13,022 nucleotides of DNA from positions 1 to 13,022 of the forward strand of contig CAJTMS010000020.1 of the NCBI GenBank assembly GCA_910577155.1, written 5' to 3'. The translations under genes and the position numbers were made by a program. Shown piece by piece: positions 7,261 to 13,022 of the stretch. How positions within the stretch are numbered: position 1 is the stretch's first letter; the number at the start of each line of letters is the position of its first letter. Source of the stretch: an uncultured Mailhella sp. (GTDB lineage Bacteria > Desulfobacterota > Desulfovibrionia > Desulfovibrionales > Desulfovibrionaceae). The notes beneath the pieces were generated by a model. That model was not told the DNA's origin and ran no database searches. It was given only the letters and a program-made list of their open reading frames with translations.

Positions 7261-7671
7261 CTAGAGCTGCAGCTTATTATCCAGCCTGTATTCCTCATCG
7301 ATAAGAATATAATCCAGTCCATATGCTTGGCACATTTTAAGATTTTCCGCGTTTTCCCGAATAAGTGCCTGCAGGCTGAGGAACGCATCAAAACGCCTTT
7401 TTTCCATACTGTTTTCAAACGCCGGCACGTCCTGATAATGGTTTAACAGATACTTTTCACTCATAATCAAACAGCGGTATTTTATCTGCGTACGATACCT
7501 GTCATCAAAATCCTTTTCCCAGTCAAAAGGAATGCAGCAGCCCTCAATGATGCGGATTAAACCCATTTTTAAATGGTCAAGGGATAAAGAAGGATAATGA
7601 TATTTTTCAAGAAGTTTCTGGGCAAAAAGCGTTTTTCCGGTATGGCTTGCCCCTGCAATAAGTATAATCAT
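7261..7671 (-). CDS. Small P-loop kinase-like protein, apparently with an internal deletion
   Basis: The 136-residue protein starts with a Walker A P-loop, GASHTGKT (7-14), followed by SLDHLKMGLIR (30-40). It resembles a family of small nucleotide-kinase-like ATPases, common in Firmicutes, of about 170-190 residues. In those proteins, as I recall them, roughly 40 residues lie between the DHLKMGLIR motif and the EGC.IPFDW motif. Here the motifs are nearly adjacent (R40, then IIEGCCIPFDW 41-51), so a helical segment appears to have been lost without breaking the frame. The rest reads through normally (ILIDEEY near 122-128). ATG 7671 has GAAGG six bases upstream. It is a lone gene between converging acpS and the TPR operon, possibly acquired horizontally. 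Activity of the shortened form is doubtful, and the substrate is unknown. Confidence 0.75.
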   Translation of the reverse strand: MIILIAGASHTGKTLFAQKLLEKYHYPSLSLDHLKMGLIRIIEGCCIPFDWEKDFDDRYRTQIKYRCLIMSEKYLLNHYQDVPAFENSMEKRRFDAFLSLQALIRENAENLKMCQAYGLDYILIDEEYRLDNKLQL

Positions 7672-7715
7672 GTTTAACCTTCGGCGATAAAAAATCAGCC
7701 GGTGTTATAGTGTCG

Positions 7716-7730
7716 GGTTGATTTTATAAC
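7716..7730 (+). repeat. 15-bp dispersed repeat, copy 1
   Basis: GGTTGATTTTATAAC is identical to 12990-13004. With one mismatch-tolerant extension to the left, 18 of 20 bases match. Both copies are intergenic. Confidence 0.7.
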
Positions 7731-7772
7731 AGTTGGATTTAATAAAAAAATTTACAGATACTCTTTTTATGG

Positions 7773-7789
7773 GGGAAATGATTATCTCT
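7773..7789 (+). repeat. 17-bp dispersed repeat, copy 1
   Basis: GGGAAATGATTATCTCT occurs here on the plus strand and at 12934-12950 on the minus strand. It looks like a ribosome site followed by ATG ATT ATC TCT, but neither copy opens a convincing gene. Confidence 0.7.
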
Positions 7790-7804
7790 ATTGAAAAAAA
7801 TAAC

Positions 7805-7830
7805 AAAAAAGCAAAACCGCTTGGCTTTGC
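7805..7830 (-). terminator. Intrinsic terminator of the TPR operon
   Basis: Read on the minus strand: GCAAAGCC, loop AAGC, GGTTTTGC (eight pairs including one G-U), followed directly by six T. It lies 62 bases past the TPR stop codon. The G-U pair is an A-C mismatch on the plus strand, so the hairpin favours leftward transcripts. Confidence 0.8.
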
Positions 7831-7891
7831 TTTTTCTAAAAAGAAGCAGACATGGGGCAAATTACCCATAAAAAAATTTAAAACGTTATTG

Positions 7892-8515
7892 TTATATTTT
7901 TTCCTGCAATTCTTTGATAAAATCAGGGTGCACTTCATAGCCGCATTTTTGGGCTTGTTCCACAGCGTCTTTTGCCTTTGCAAATTCTCCTTTTTCAAAA
8001 TACGCAAGGGCTAAATTATTCCAAGCAGGTCCAAAGGCCGGCTCTGCTTTAATCACGGTATTGCTTTCCTCAATACAGGCGTCATAGTGTCCTTCCATAA
8101 AATAGGCAGACGCAAGCGTTGTTCTTGCCTGCAAAAATTCAGGATCCCATTCCAAAGCCTTGGTAAGTGCCGATTTTGCCTTTTTGATATCGCCCATCTG
8201 CAAATAGCAAAAACCCATATTCGCTTTTGGCACTGCGTATTTTGCCCGAATATTGGACGCTTCCGTATTATAGCGGAGACAGCCTTCGTAATCTCCCCGT
8301 TTCAGGCAAAGTCCGCCCAGCTGCACAAAGCCTTCTGCAAGGCGGGGAGAGAGGCGCACAGCGTTTAAAAAAGCGTTTTCTGCTTCCAAATAATCGTGTT
8401 TTGCAAGCATTGCCATGCCAAGCTGGTAATAATGGTTGGCACAGTTGTCATTTTGGGCTATTTCAGCCTGTAAATCAGCAATATATTCGTCTAATGAGTC
8501 GTAGCGTTCTTTCAT
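7892..8515 (-). CDS. TPR-repeat protein
   Basis: This 207-residue cytoplasmic protein consists almost wholly of five tetratricopeptide repeats, at about 26-59, 60-93, 94-127, 128-161 and 162-195. Typical TPR positions are visible: YYQLGMAMLAKHDYLEAENAF, PKANMGFCYLQMGDIKKAK and AWNNLALAYFEKGEFAKAK. TPR arrays form a superhelix that binds peptides, so the protein is probably an adaptor. There is no signal peptide or catalytic domain. ATG 8515 has GAGG five bases upstream. It follows the unknown 139-residue gene by 18 bp and ends the operon just before a strong terminator. The partner is likely encoded by one of the two upstream genes, but that is inference from position only. Confidence 0.9.
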   Translation of the reverse strand: MKERYDSLDEYIADLQAEIAQNDNCANHYYQLGMAMLAKHDYLEAENAFLNAVRLSPRLAEGFVQLGGLCLKRGDYEGCLRYNTEASNIRAKYAVPKANMGFCYLQMGDIKKAKSALTKALEWDPEFLQARTTLASAYFMEGHYDACIEESNTVIKAEPAFGPAWNNLALAYFEKGEFAKAKDAVEQAQKCGYEVHPDFIKELQEKI

Positions 8516-8533
8516 AGTTTCCTCAATTTTTCT

Positions 8534-8953
8534 TTATTGTTCCTTCTCTTGTGCAGCATTTTCTTCAACATAGCCTTCCTGCTGCAGCAAATGATAATAC
8601 CACACGGCAAAATCAAAAAAGCCTAAATATTTCTCGTCCCTGCCGATAATGCCGATGGCAAGTTCCAAAACAGCCTGTCTGTATGCATTGCTCTGCACTT
8701 CATCCTTGGGGCGGGTCTGGAAATATTCCCGAAAAAGCTCCTGACTTGTCCGTTTGGAAACATCACGGCGTATTTCCATGGGGTCATTGGGTTTTGGAAA
8801 GGGATCCCAATTTTCATAGCCGATTTTATCAATAAATTTTTTTCTGCGGGCAGGAATTTTGTCGTATAAATCTTTTTTTAATTTTTCTTGTTCTTCCGTC
8901 AAGTCCGGAGGTGTACTGTCGCGGTACACCGTTGCAGGAATATTAATTGCCAT
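8534..8953 (-). CDS. Conserved-looking protein of unknown function
   Basis: I do not recognise this 139-residue soluble protein. It begins MAINIPATVYRD and has a Lys/Glu-rich helical stretch (18-45), the motif GYENWDPFPKPNDPMEIRRD (45-64), and a C-terminal helical half (85-128) rich in aromatics (FFDFAVWYYHLL). There are no cysteines, signal peptide or membrane span. The start is secure: AGGAGG lies five to six bases before ATG 8953, and this ribosome site overlaps the TAG stop of the upstream YkgJ-type gene, which suggests translational coupling. It sits between the YkgJ-type and TPR genes; the three probably work together or are simply co-expressed. Confidence 0.8.
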   Translation of the reverse strand: MAINIPATVYRDSTPPDLTEEQEKLKKDLYDKIPARRKKFIDKIGYENWDPFPKPNDPMEIRRDVSKRTSQELFREYFQTRPKDEVQSNAYRQAVLELAIGIIGRDEKYLGFFDFAVWYYHLLQQEGYVEENAAQEKEQ

Positions 8954-8962
8954 TTTTCCCTC

Positions 8963-9655
8963 CTATTCAAGGGGAGATTTCTTTTTTTCATTTTGTTTCA
9001 AACCAAGATAGGCTTCATCGTATTTGTTCATCAGCGCCATGGAAACAGGCACATACACATGATGCAGCTCTGTATATTTTGAGCCCAGCACTTTTGCGAT
9101 TTTATGGCTGAGACTTGCAAGCTTGTCCTGTATCCTGTCCAGCTGCAGGGTGGGGTATTTCCCGCCTTTTTCAAAATGGCATTTGCCGCACACATGCCCT
9201 TTGCCGTGAATGGCAGTCGGCACGCCGTAAATGCGGCAAGTCAAGGGGCGGTGTTCGTACAAAAGGCACAGGTTATCGTCTCCAAGCAGCGGACAGCGCA
9301 CTCTTTCACGGGCTGCCTGCTCCATGACTTTTTCATCGCTTATGCCTTGCTTGACTTCTTTATAATAATAATGTTTGAGGCGGGTCAGCGTTCTGTCTGC
9401 TTCCCCTGCCCGTTCCAAAACCGCAGAACGTTCTGCGCCGAAGCCGAATCTGTCATGGAAAGCGCGGTTGATTGCCATGGCTTCCACAAGGGACAAATCA
9501 AAAAGGGCATAACAGCAGTCGCTGCATGTTTTTGTGCATGCAACTTCCTTGGAGTATTTTGACTGAACGTCATGAAAAAGTTTATCCACCTGTGCTGTGA
9601 GCACTTCATATTCCAAAAAAATTTCTTCCAGTTCTGCTCTTTCTATTTGTGACAT
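8963..9655 (-). CDS. YkgJ-type cysteine-cluster protein (second copy in window)
   Basis: The 230-residue protein has nine cysteines in a YkgJ-like order: C40, C44, C47 and C48 (CxxxCxxCC), then C121, C130, C140, C156 and C159. This suggests one or two metal or Fe-S sites. The motif CPLL..DNLCLLYEHRPLTCRIYG (121-144) is characteristic of the family. N- and C-terminal helices (1-35, 170-215) flank the cluster. Cysteine spacing differs from the 2146-2820 protein. The stop TAG overlaps the ribosome site of the next gene. A candidate promoter lies just upstream. The family has no settled activity, so Fe-S oxidoreductase should be read as a guess. Confidence 0.85.
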   Translation of the reverse strand: MSQIERAELEEIFLEYEVLTAQVDKLFHDVQSKYSKEVACTKTCSDCCYALFDLSLVEAMAINRAFHDRFGFGAERSAVLERAGEADRTLTRLKHYYYKEVKQGISDEKVMEQAARERVRCPLLGDDNLCLLYEHRPLTCRIYGVPTAIHGKGHVCGKCHFEKGGKYPTLQLDRIQDKLASLSHKIAKVLGSKYTELHHVYVPVSMALMNKYDEAYLGLKQNEKKKSPLE

Positions 9656-9690
9656 AGACTATCCCGTTTTTAAAAATGATAACTTTTAAT

Positions 9691-9719
9691 AAAATAAGGT
9701 TGCCGCCCTATTTGGTCAA
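9691..9719 (-). promoter_or_regulatory. Candidate sigma-70 promoter for the YkgJ-unknown-TPR operon
   Basis: On the minus strand, TTGACC (9714-9719) and TATTTT (9691-9696) are separated by 17 bases (five and four of six consensus matches). Transcription would start about 9684, roughly 30 bases before ATG 9655. The trio can thus be expressed separately from the C39-like gene. Confidence 0.45.
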
Positions 9720-9721
9720 GG

Positions 9722-10432
9722 TTAAATATCAAAAATTTTTCGCTTGAAGCTTGCAGCGATAGTTTCAAAAGCTGTTTTTTTCCTTTCCAGCATAAAAACG
9801 GATTCAGGGCAAATCACGCCGAATTCTTCATCGGCAAGATTGAGCATATACTGCTGCTGCAGGGCTGTGCGCTGGGGAGGAATGGCTCCAAAGGGCGCCG
9901 AAAAGAATTTTTCACGGTGCAGAACATACCAGCCCGTAGCTTCCAGACTGCAGTCGTAAAGATAAATTTCTGTATCGGTAATTTTGGAAATGGTTGACCA
10001 GTGATCCACCATGGGTCCTGCCTGCCGCGGCAAAAAACGGCAAAAACGGAACACGGCGGTGACTTCCTTATTTGCTTCTGCACTCAGCGTCACCGTATTT
10101 TGCAGAAATTCCCAAACGGTATCAAGGTCAACTTCAGGCTGAAAATGACGGATATTATTGATATTGGGACTTAGACAGGGAAAGGGGCGATAATAGGAAT
10201 ACTGATAGGCTGCCTGCCATTTTTCCAGCATAAAACCGACAAGTTCATAATAATTGGTTTCGTGGCAGACAATTTTCTTCCACTCTTCACTGTTTTTGGC
10301 TTTTTCCACCAAGGTATCATTTAATATATCACGTGCCTGAAAAGCTGAAATTCCGCACAAAAGCCGCAGGGCATTGAGCACAGAATAGGCGGCACAAAAA
10401 TTATCTATTTTTCCCTGAAATAACGGGTTCAT
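9722..10432 (-). CDS. C39-like papain-fold cysteine-peptidase-related protein
   Basis: I chose ATG 10432 (236 residues), four bases after a GGGGGG tract. The frame can be extended nine codons to a TTG at 10459, but that lacks a comparable ribosome site. The sequence has a C39/papain-like layout: Q6 and NFCAAYSVLNAL with Cys13 starting a helix, then VDHWSTISKI with His144 and TEIYLYDCS with Asp160, a plausible Cys-His-Asp triad with an upstream Gln. The His-to-Asp spacing, strand-His-strand-Asp, is typical of C39-type domains. There is no signal peptide, membrane span or ABC-transporter part, so it is not a bacteriocin exporter and probably acts in the cytoplasm. Peptidase, transglutaminase-like or phytochelatin-synthase-like activity are all possible. 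It may also be inactive. Confidence 0.7.
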   Translation of the reverse strand: MNPLFQGKIDNFCAAYSVLNALRLLCGISAFQARDILNDTLVEKAKNSEEWKKIVCHETNYYELVGFMLEKWQAAYQYSYYRPFPCLSPNINNIRHFQPEVDLDTVWEFLQNTVTLSAEANKEVTAVFRFCRFLPRQAGPMVDHWSTISKITDTEIYLYDCSLEATGWYVLHREKFFSAPFGAIPPQRTALQQQYMLNLADEEFGVICPESVFMLERKKTAFETIAASFKRKIFDI

Positions 10433-10497
10433 TTTCCCCCCAGCAGCATAGAGCTGCAAGCCGTCCCTGTTTAAATGATTTTACCGTACAGCGAATT

Positions 10498-10526
10498 ATT
10501 TTACAAGCTCTTGCAGTTTTTGACAA
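10498..10526 (-). promoter_or_regulatory. Sigma-70 promoter for the C39-like gene
   Basis: Minus strand TTGTCA (10521-10526) and TAAAAT (10498-10503) have a 17-base spacer, each five of six to consensus. Transcription would start near 10491, leaving a leader of about 58 bases. Confidence 0.55.
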
Positions 10527-10554
10527 GAAAAAGCATAAAAGGAAAAAATTAAAC

Positions 10555-10583
10555 TGGACAGATAATAATTTTACGTATATAAA
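10555..10583 (+). promoter_or_regulatory. Sigma-70 promoter for panC-metK
   Basis: TGGACA (10555-10560) and TATAAA (10578-10583) are 17 bases apart, each five of six to consensus. The start would be near 10590, giving a leader of about 55 bases that contains a tandem CTATATAA (10592-10607). Confidence 0.6.
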
Positions 10584-10644
10584 GGACTTGTCTATATAAC
10601 TATATAACAATAAATTGATATAGCAGTGAGCGGTATAACAGAAT

Positions 10645-11493
10645 ATGGAAATTATTACAACACCGGAAGCGGTAAAAAAACGCTGCAAGGAATTAAAAAA
10701 ACAAGGCAAAACCATTGCCCTTGTTCCAACTATGGGCTATCTGCACGCAGGACACCTTTCCCTTATTAAAAAAGCAAGAGAACTTGCTGACATTGTGGTG
10801 GTAAGCCGTTTTGTCAATCCCACCCAATTTGCCCCCAATGAAGATTTGGACGCCTACCCCAATGATCCAAACCATGACCGCACGGTAACCGAAAAAGCAG
10901 GCACGGATATTTTGTTTGAACCGCCTGCAGGCGCCATGTATCATAAAGATCATGCCACATGGGTTGAAGTGCCAAGCTTAGCCCAAGGCTTATGCGGCGT
11001 GACCCGCCCAACCCACTTTCGCGGCGTCTGCACTGTTGTGACAAAACTTTTTAACCTCATTCACCCTGATTTTGCCTGCTTTGGCGAAAAAGATTATCAG
11101 CAGCTCACCATTATCCGCCGTATGGTGCGGGATTTAAATGTTGATGTTGAAATTATCGGCTGTCCGCTTATCCGTGAAGAGGACGGACTTGCCATGAGTT
11201 CCCGCAATGCCTACCTTACTAAAGAGGAACGTGCTCTTGTTCCCCATATCCGTAAAGGATTGCTCGCATTGCAGGAAAAAGCGAAACAAGGGGAATACAG
11301 CGCAAAAAATCTTCAGGATTTCTTTGCCCGTTATATCAAAGAAAATATCCCTATGGCACGTATTGATTACTGCAATATGGTGGACAAGGATAGTTTAGAA
11401 CCACTTGAAACCCTGAAAGACAAAGCTGTTGTTGCTGCTGCAGTCTATGTTGGCAAAGCGCGTCTTTTGGATAATATTTTAATAACAAAATAA
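10645..11493 (+). CDS. panC: Pantoate--beta-alanine ligase (pantothenate synthetase)
   Basis: PanC condenses pantoate with beta-alanine, using ATP, to make pantothenate, the CoA precursor. The 282-residue protein has the nucleotidyl-transferase fold motifs VPTMGYLHAGHLSLI (27-41, with H34 and H37), FVNPTQF (56-62), FGEKDYQQ (146-153) and AMSSRNAYL (183-191, the KMSKS counterpart). Length matches the family. ATG 10645 lacks a good Shine-Dalgarno site (GAGCGG is too far), yet it fits the family N-terminus MEIITT, so translation may be weak. It has its own promoter candidate and runs into metK after 33 bp. No panB or panD is in the window. Confidence 0.95.
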   Translation: MEIITTPEAVKKRCKELKKQGKTIALVPTMGYLHAGHLSLIKKARELADIVVVSRFVNPTQFAPNEDLDAYPNDPNHDRTVTEKAGTDILFEPPAGAMYHKDHATWVEVPSLAQGLCGVTRPTHFRGVCTVVTKLFNLIHPDFACFGEKDYQQLTIIRRMVRDLNVDVEIIGCPLIREEDGLAMSSRNAYLTKEERALVPHIRKGLLALQEKAKQGEYSAKNLQDFFARYIKENIPMARIDYCNMVDKDSLEPLETLKDKAVVAAAVYVGKARLLDNILITK

Positions 11494-11526
11494 GCGAACG
11501 CAAAAAACGCCTCGCAAAGGAGCATT

Positions 11527-12702
11527 ATGATTCCCGCAAAAGGTAAATATGTTTTTTCTTCTGAATCCGTGACAGAAGGACACCCGGATAAAGTTGCCGA
11601 CCAAATTTCTGACGCAATTTTGGATACACTTCTCGAACAAGACCCCAATGCACACGTTGCCTGCGAAACCCTCGTCACCACAGGTATGGCAATTATTGCA
11701 GGGGAAATTTCCACTTCCGGTTATGCAGACTTTCCCCATGTTGTTCGTGAAACCATTAAAAATATTGGCTATAACAGCTCTGACATGGGCTTTGACTACC
11801 AAACCTGCGCTGTTCTTTCTACCATTGACAAACAATCTGCTGATATTGCACAGGGCGTTATCCGCGAAAATCCCGAAGACCAAGGCGCCGGCGACCAAGG
11901 TATGATGTTTGGTTTTGCTTCCAATGAAACCGATACCCTTATGCCTGCTCCCATTTACTGGGCTCACCAACTTTCCCTGCAGTTAGCACGCGTTCGCAAG
12001 GACGGTATTGTGGATTTCTTCCGTCCTGACGGAAAAACTCAGCTTTCCTTTGAATACGAAAACGGCAAACCCGTCCGCATTAACAACGTTGTTATCTCCA
12101 CCCAGCACGCTCCCAATGTAGCACAGGCTGATATTGAAGAAGCTGTCCGCCGTGAAGTCATTTATCCGGTGCTGAAACCAACAGGATTTTTTGACGAAAA
12201 AGACTGCGATATTTTCATCAACCGTACCGGACGCTTTGTTATCGGCGGACCTGTCGGCGACTGCGGTTTGACCGGACGTAAAATCATCAACGACACTTAC
12301 GGCGGCATGGGCAACCATGGCGGCGGCGCATTCTCCGGCAAAGACCCTTCAAAAGTTGACCGCTCTGCTGCTTACATGGCTCGTTATGTAGCGAAAAACG
12401 TTGTTGCAGCAGGACTTGCTCCACGCTGTGAAGTACAAATTGCTTACTGTATCGGCGTTGCAGAACCTGTTTCCGTTCTTGTTTCCTCCCTTGGAACAGG
12501 CGATATTCCTGACGATATTCTCACCAAGGCTGTCCGCGAAGTATTCGACCTTCGTCCTTACCATATCATCAAGCGTCTTGACCTCAAACGTCCTATTTAT
12601 GCCAAAACTTCCTGCTATGGACACTTTGGGCGCGAACTTCCTGAATTTACTTGGGAAAAAACTGACGCTATTGCCGACCTTCGCACCGCTGCAAAAGTAT
12701 AA
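11527..12702 (+). CDS. metK: S-adenosylmethionine synthetase
   Basis: MetK makes S-adenosylmethionine from methionine and ATP. The 391-residue product carries SSESVTEGHPDKVADQISDAILD at the N-terminus (His19 in GHPDK), the signature GAGDQG (120-125) and the second signature GGGAFSGKD (265-273), with all expected regions in order. Length is typical. ATG 11527 is preceded by AAAGGAG at ideal distance. Codon choice (frequent GTT, CGT, GAC, TTC, AAC) looks more like a highly expressed gene than the neighbours. It is the second gene after panC and ends at a strong terminator. I see no SAM riboswitch in the 33-bp gap, so control, if any, is at the shared promoter. Confidence 0.97.
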   Translation: MIPAKGKYVFSSESVTEGHPDKVADQISDAILDTLLEQDPNAHVACETLVTTGMAIIAGEISTSGYADFPHVVRETIKNIGYNSSDMGFDYQTCAVLSTIDKQSADIAQGVIRENPEDQGAGDQGMMFGFASNETDTLMPAPIYWAHQLSLQLARVRKDGIVDFFRPDGKTQLSFEYENGKPVRINNVVISTQHAPNVAQADIEEAVRREVIYPVLKPTGFFDEKDCDIFINRTGRFVIGGPVGDCGLTGRKIINDTYGGMGNHGGGAFSGKDPSKVDRSAAYMARYVAKNVVAAGLAPRCEVQIAYCIGVAEPVSVLVSSLGTGDIPDDILTKAVREVFDLRPYHIIKRLDLKRPIYAKTSCYGHFGRELPEFTWEKTDAIADLRTAAKV

Positions 12703-12725
12703 GTTTTTATCATTCTATTCCGAAT

Positions 12726-12768
12726 GCAGAACCATGGGGAATATTCTTCCTCATGGTTTTGCTTTTTT
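12726..12768 (+). terminator. Intrinsic terminator of panC-metK
   Basis: The arms are 12726-12741 and 12747-12762 (16 pairs including two G-U pairs, around the core AACCATG/CATGGTT), with a five-base loop TATTC, followed by six T (12763-12768). It lies 23 bases past the metK stop. Confidence 0.92.
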
Positions 12769-12840
12769 ATATATTTTTAAAATCCCCAACCAAACAAACA
12801 TAGAGCGTTTCCTGTTAACATCCGGAATGAAAAATATTTT

Positions 12841-12869
12841 CCCTGTTATGAATATTATTCATAACAGGG
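12841..12869. repeat. Perfect 29-bp palindrome (13-bp arms)
   Basis: Arms CCCTGTTATGAAT and ATTCATAACAGGG flank ATT. On the minus strand it is followed by AAAATATTTTTC, so it could be an imperfect terminator for a leftward gene beyond the window; it could also be an operator. Confidence 0.65.
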
Positions 12870-12933
12870 CACTGAGGGGGATTGGGGGAGCGGCAGCCGT
12901 GAGCGGGTGAACGAACTTTGGGACAGCGGCAGC

Positions 12934-12950
12934 AGAGATAATCATTTCCC
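12934..12950 (-). repeat. 17-bp dispersed repeat, copy 2 (inverted)
   Basis: AGAGATAATCATTTCCC on the plus strand is the exact reverse complement of 7773-7789. Confidence 0.7.
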
Positions 12951-12989
12951 TTAAGAAAAATAAAAAATATTTGCTTTGTTTTCGTATCA

Positions 12990-13004
12990 GGTTGATTTTA
13001 TAAC
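12990..13004 (+). repeat. 15-bp dispersed repeat, copy 2
   Basis: GGTTGATTTTATAAC is identical to 7716-7730. It lies 39 bases from the 17-bp repeat, against 42 bases at the other site. Confidence 0.7.
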
Positions 13005-13022
13005 GACAAAAGATAATTATAA

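Larger units (their letters stand above)
7672..7891. other. AT-rich intergenic region with repeat sequences and a terminator
   Basis: This gap lies between the TPR gene end and the P-loop kinase start. It holds GGTTGATTTTATAAC (7716-7730) and GGGAAATGATTATCTCT (7773-7789). Both recur near 12.93-13.00 kb, the second in inverted orientation. GTTATA (7704-7709) and TATAAC (7725-7730) form a small inverted repeat. The terminator of the TPR operon lies at 7805-7830. A plus-strand open frame crosses it but is Lys-rich and runs antisense into the TPR gene, so it is not called. Confidence 0.6.
12703..13022. other. Gene-free 3' region with terminator, palindrome, G-rich tract and repeats
   Basis: No convincing gene is seen in these 320 bases. 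In order they hold the metK terminator, an AT-rich spacer, a perfect 29-bp palindrome (12841-12869), a G-rich tract (12871-12933) with two AGCGGCAGC copies 36 bases apart (12889-12897, 12925-12933), and the second copies of the 17-bp and 15-bp repeats. A 28-codon minus-strand frame starting at 12946 (MIISAAAVPKF...) is too short to call. Confidence 0.6.

Noticed and set aside
7733..8014. Plus-strand open frame of 93 codons in the intergenic region and antisense to the TPR gene
   Set aside because: It is Lys/Phe-rich, spans the terminator hairpin and then runs antisense through the TPR gene. No family resemblance.
10433..10459. TTG start nine codons upstream of the C39-like gene
   Set aside because: ATG 10432 has a G-rich ribosome site at suitable distance and places the protein start just before the Gln/Cys motif.
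11494..11526. SAM riboswitch before metK
   Set aside because: The panC-metK gap is only 33 bp and contains just a ribosome site.
12863..12948. 28-codon minus-strand frame MIISAAAVPKF... starting at the 17-bp repeat
   Set aside because: Too short, of biased composition and ends inside the palindrome. Kept only as part of the repeat observation.

Overview
The window looks like ordinary chromosome from a Gram-negative, LPS-making anaerobe. The likeliest source is a gut-type member of the Desulfovibrionales (Desulfobacterota). This is inference from gene content (ADP-heptose epimerase, two different YkgJ-type cysteine-cluster proteins, a zinc-ribbon/Yip1 membrane protein, a divergent AroA-like protein) and moderate-to-low GC. 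No rRNA, tRNA, CRISPR array, transposase or phage gene is visible.

Layout. (1) Positions 46-5779, minus strand, six genes, read right to left: a probable lipoprotein, a large AroA/EPSP-synthase-like protein with an AroQ-like helical domain and a very basic N-terminal tail, a small helical protein overlapping its 3' end, a YkgJ-family protein, ADP-L-glycero-D-manno-heptose 6-epimerase (hldD), and a zinc-ribbon plus Yip1-like membrane protein. The last five are tightly packed and probably co-transcribed. (2) Positions 5910-7144, plus strand: a second lipoprotein, then holo-ACP synthase (acpS). (3) Positions 7261-7671, minus strand: a lone small P-loop nucleotide-kinase-like gene that appears to lack an internal segment. 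(4) Positions 7892-10432, minus strand: a C39-like cysteine-peptidase-fold protein, then a compact trio of YkgJ-type protein, unknown 139-residue protein and TPR protein, ending at a clear intrinsic terminator. (5) Positions 10645-12702, plus strand: panC and metK, ending at a strong terminator. The final 320 bp hold no gene but contain a perfect 29-bp palindrome, a G-rich tract and two short sequences that also occur near 7.7 kb.

Functionally the window mixes housekeeping metabolism (pantothenate, SAM, ACP activation, LPS heptose) with poorly characterised proteins. I see no complete new defence or mobile system. The strongest oddities are: the AroA-like protein, whose usual catalytic signatures appear to be replaced although the fold is recognisable, and which carries extra N-terminal domains; the internally shortened P-loop kinase; the orphan C39-like protein without secretion signal; and the pair of intergenic repeats shared between about 7.72-7.79 kb and 12.93-13.00 kb.
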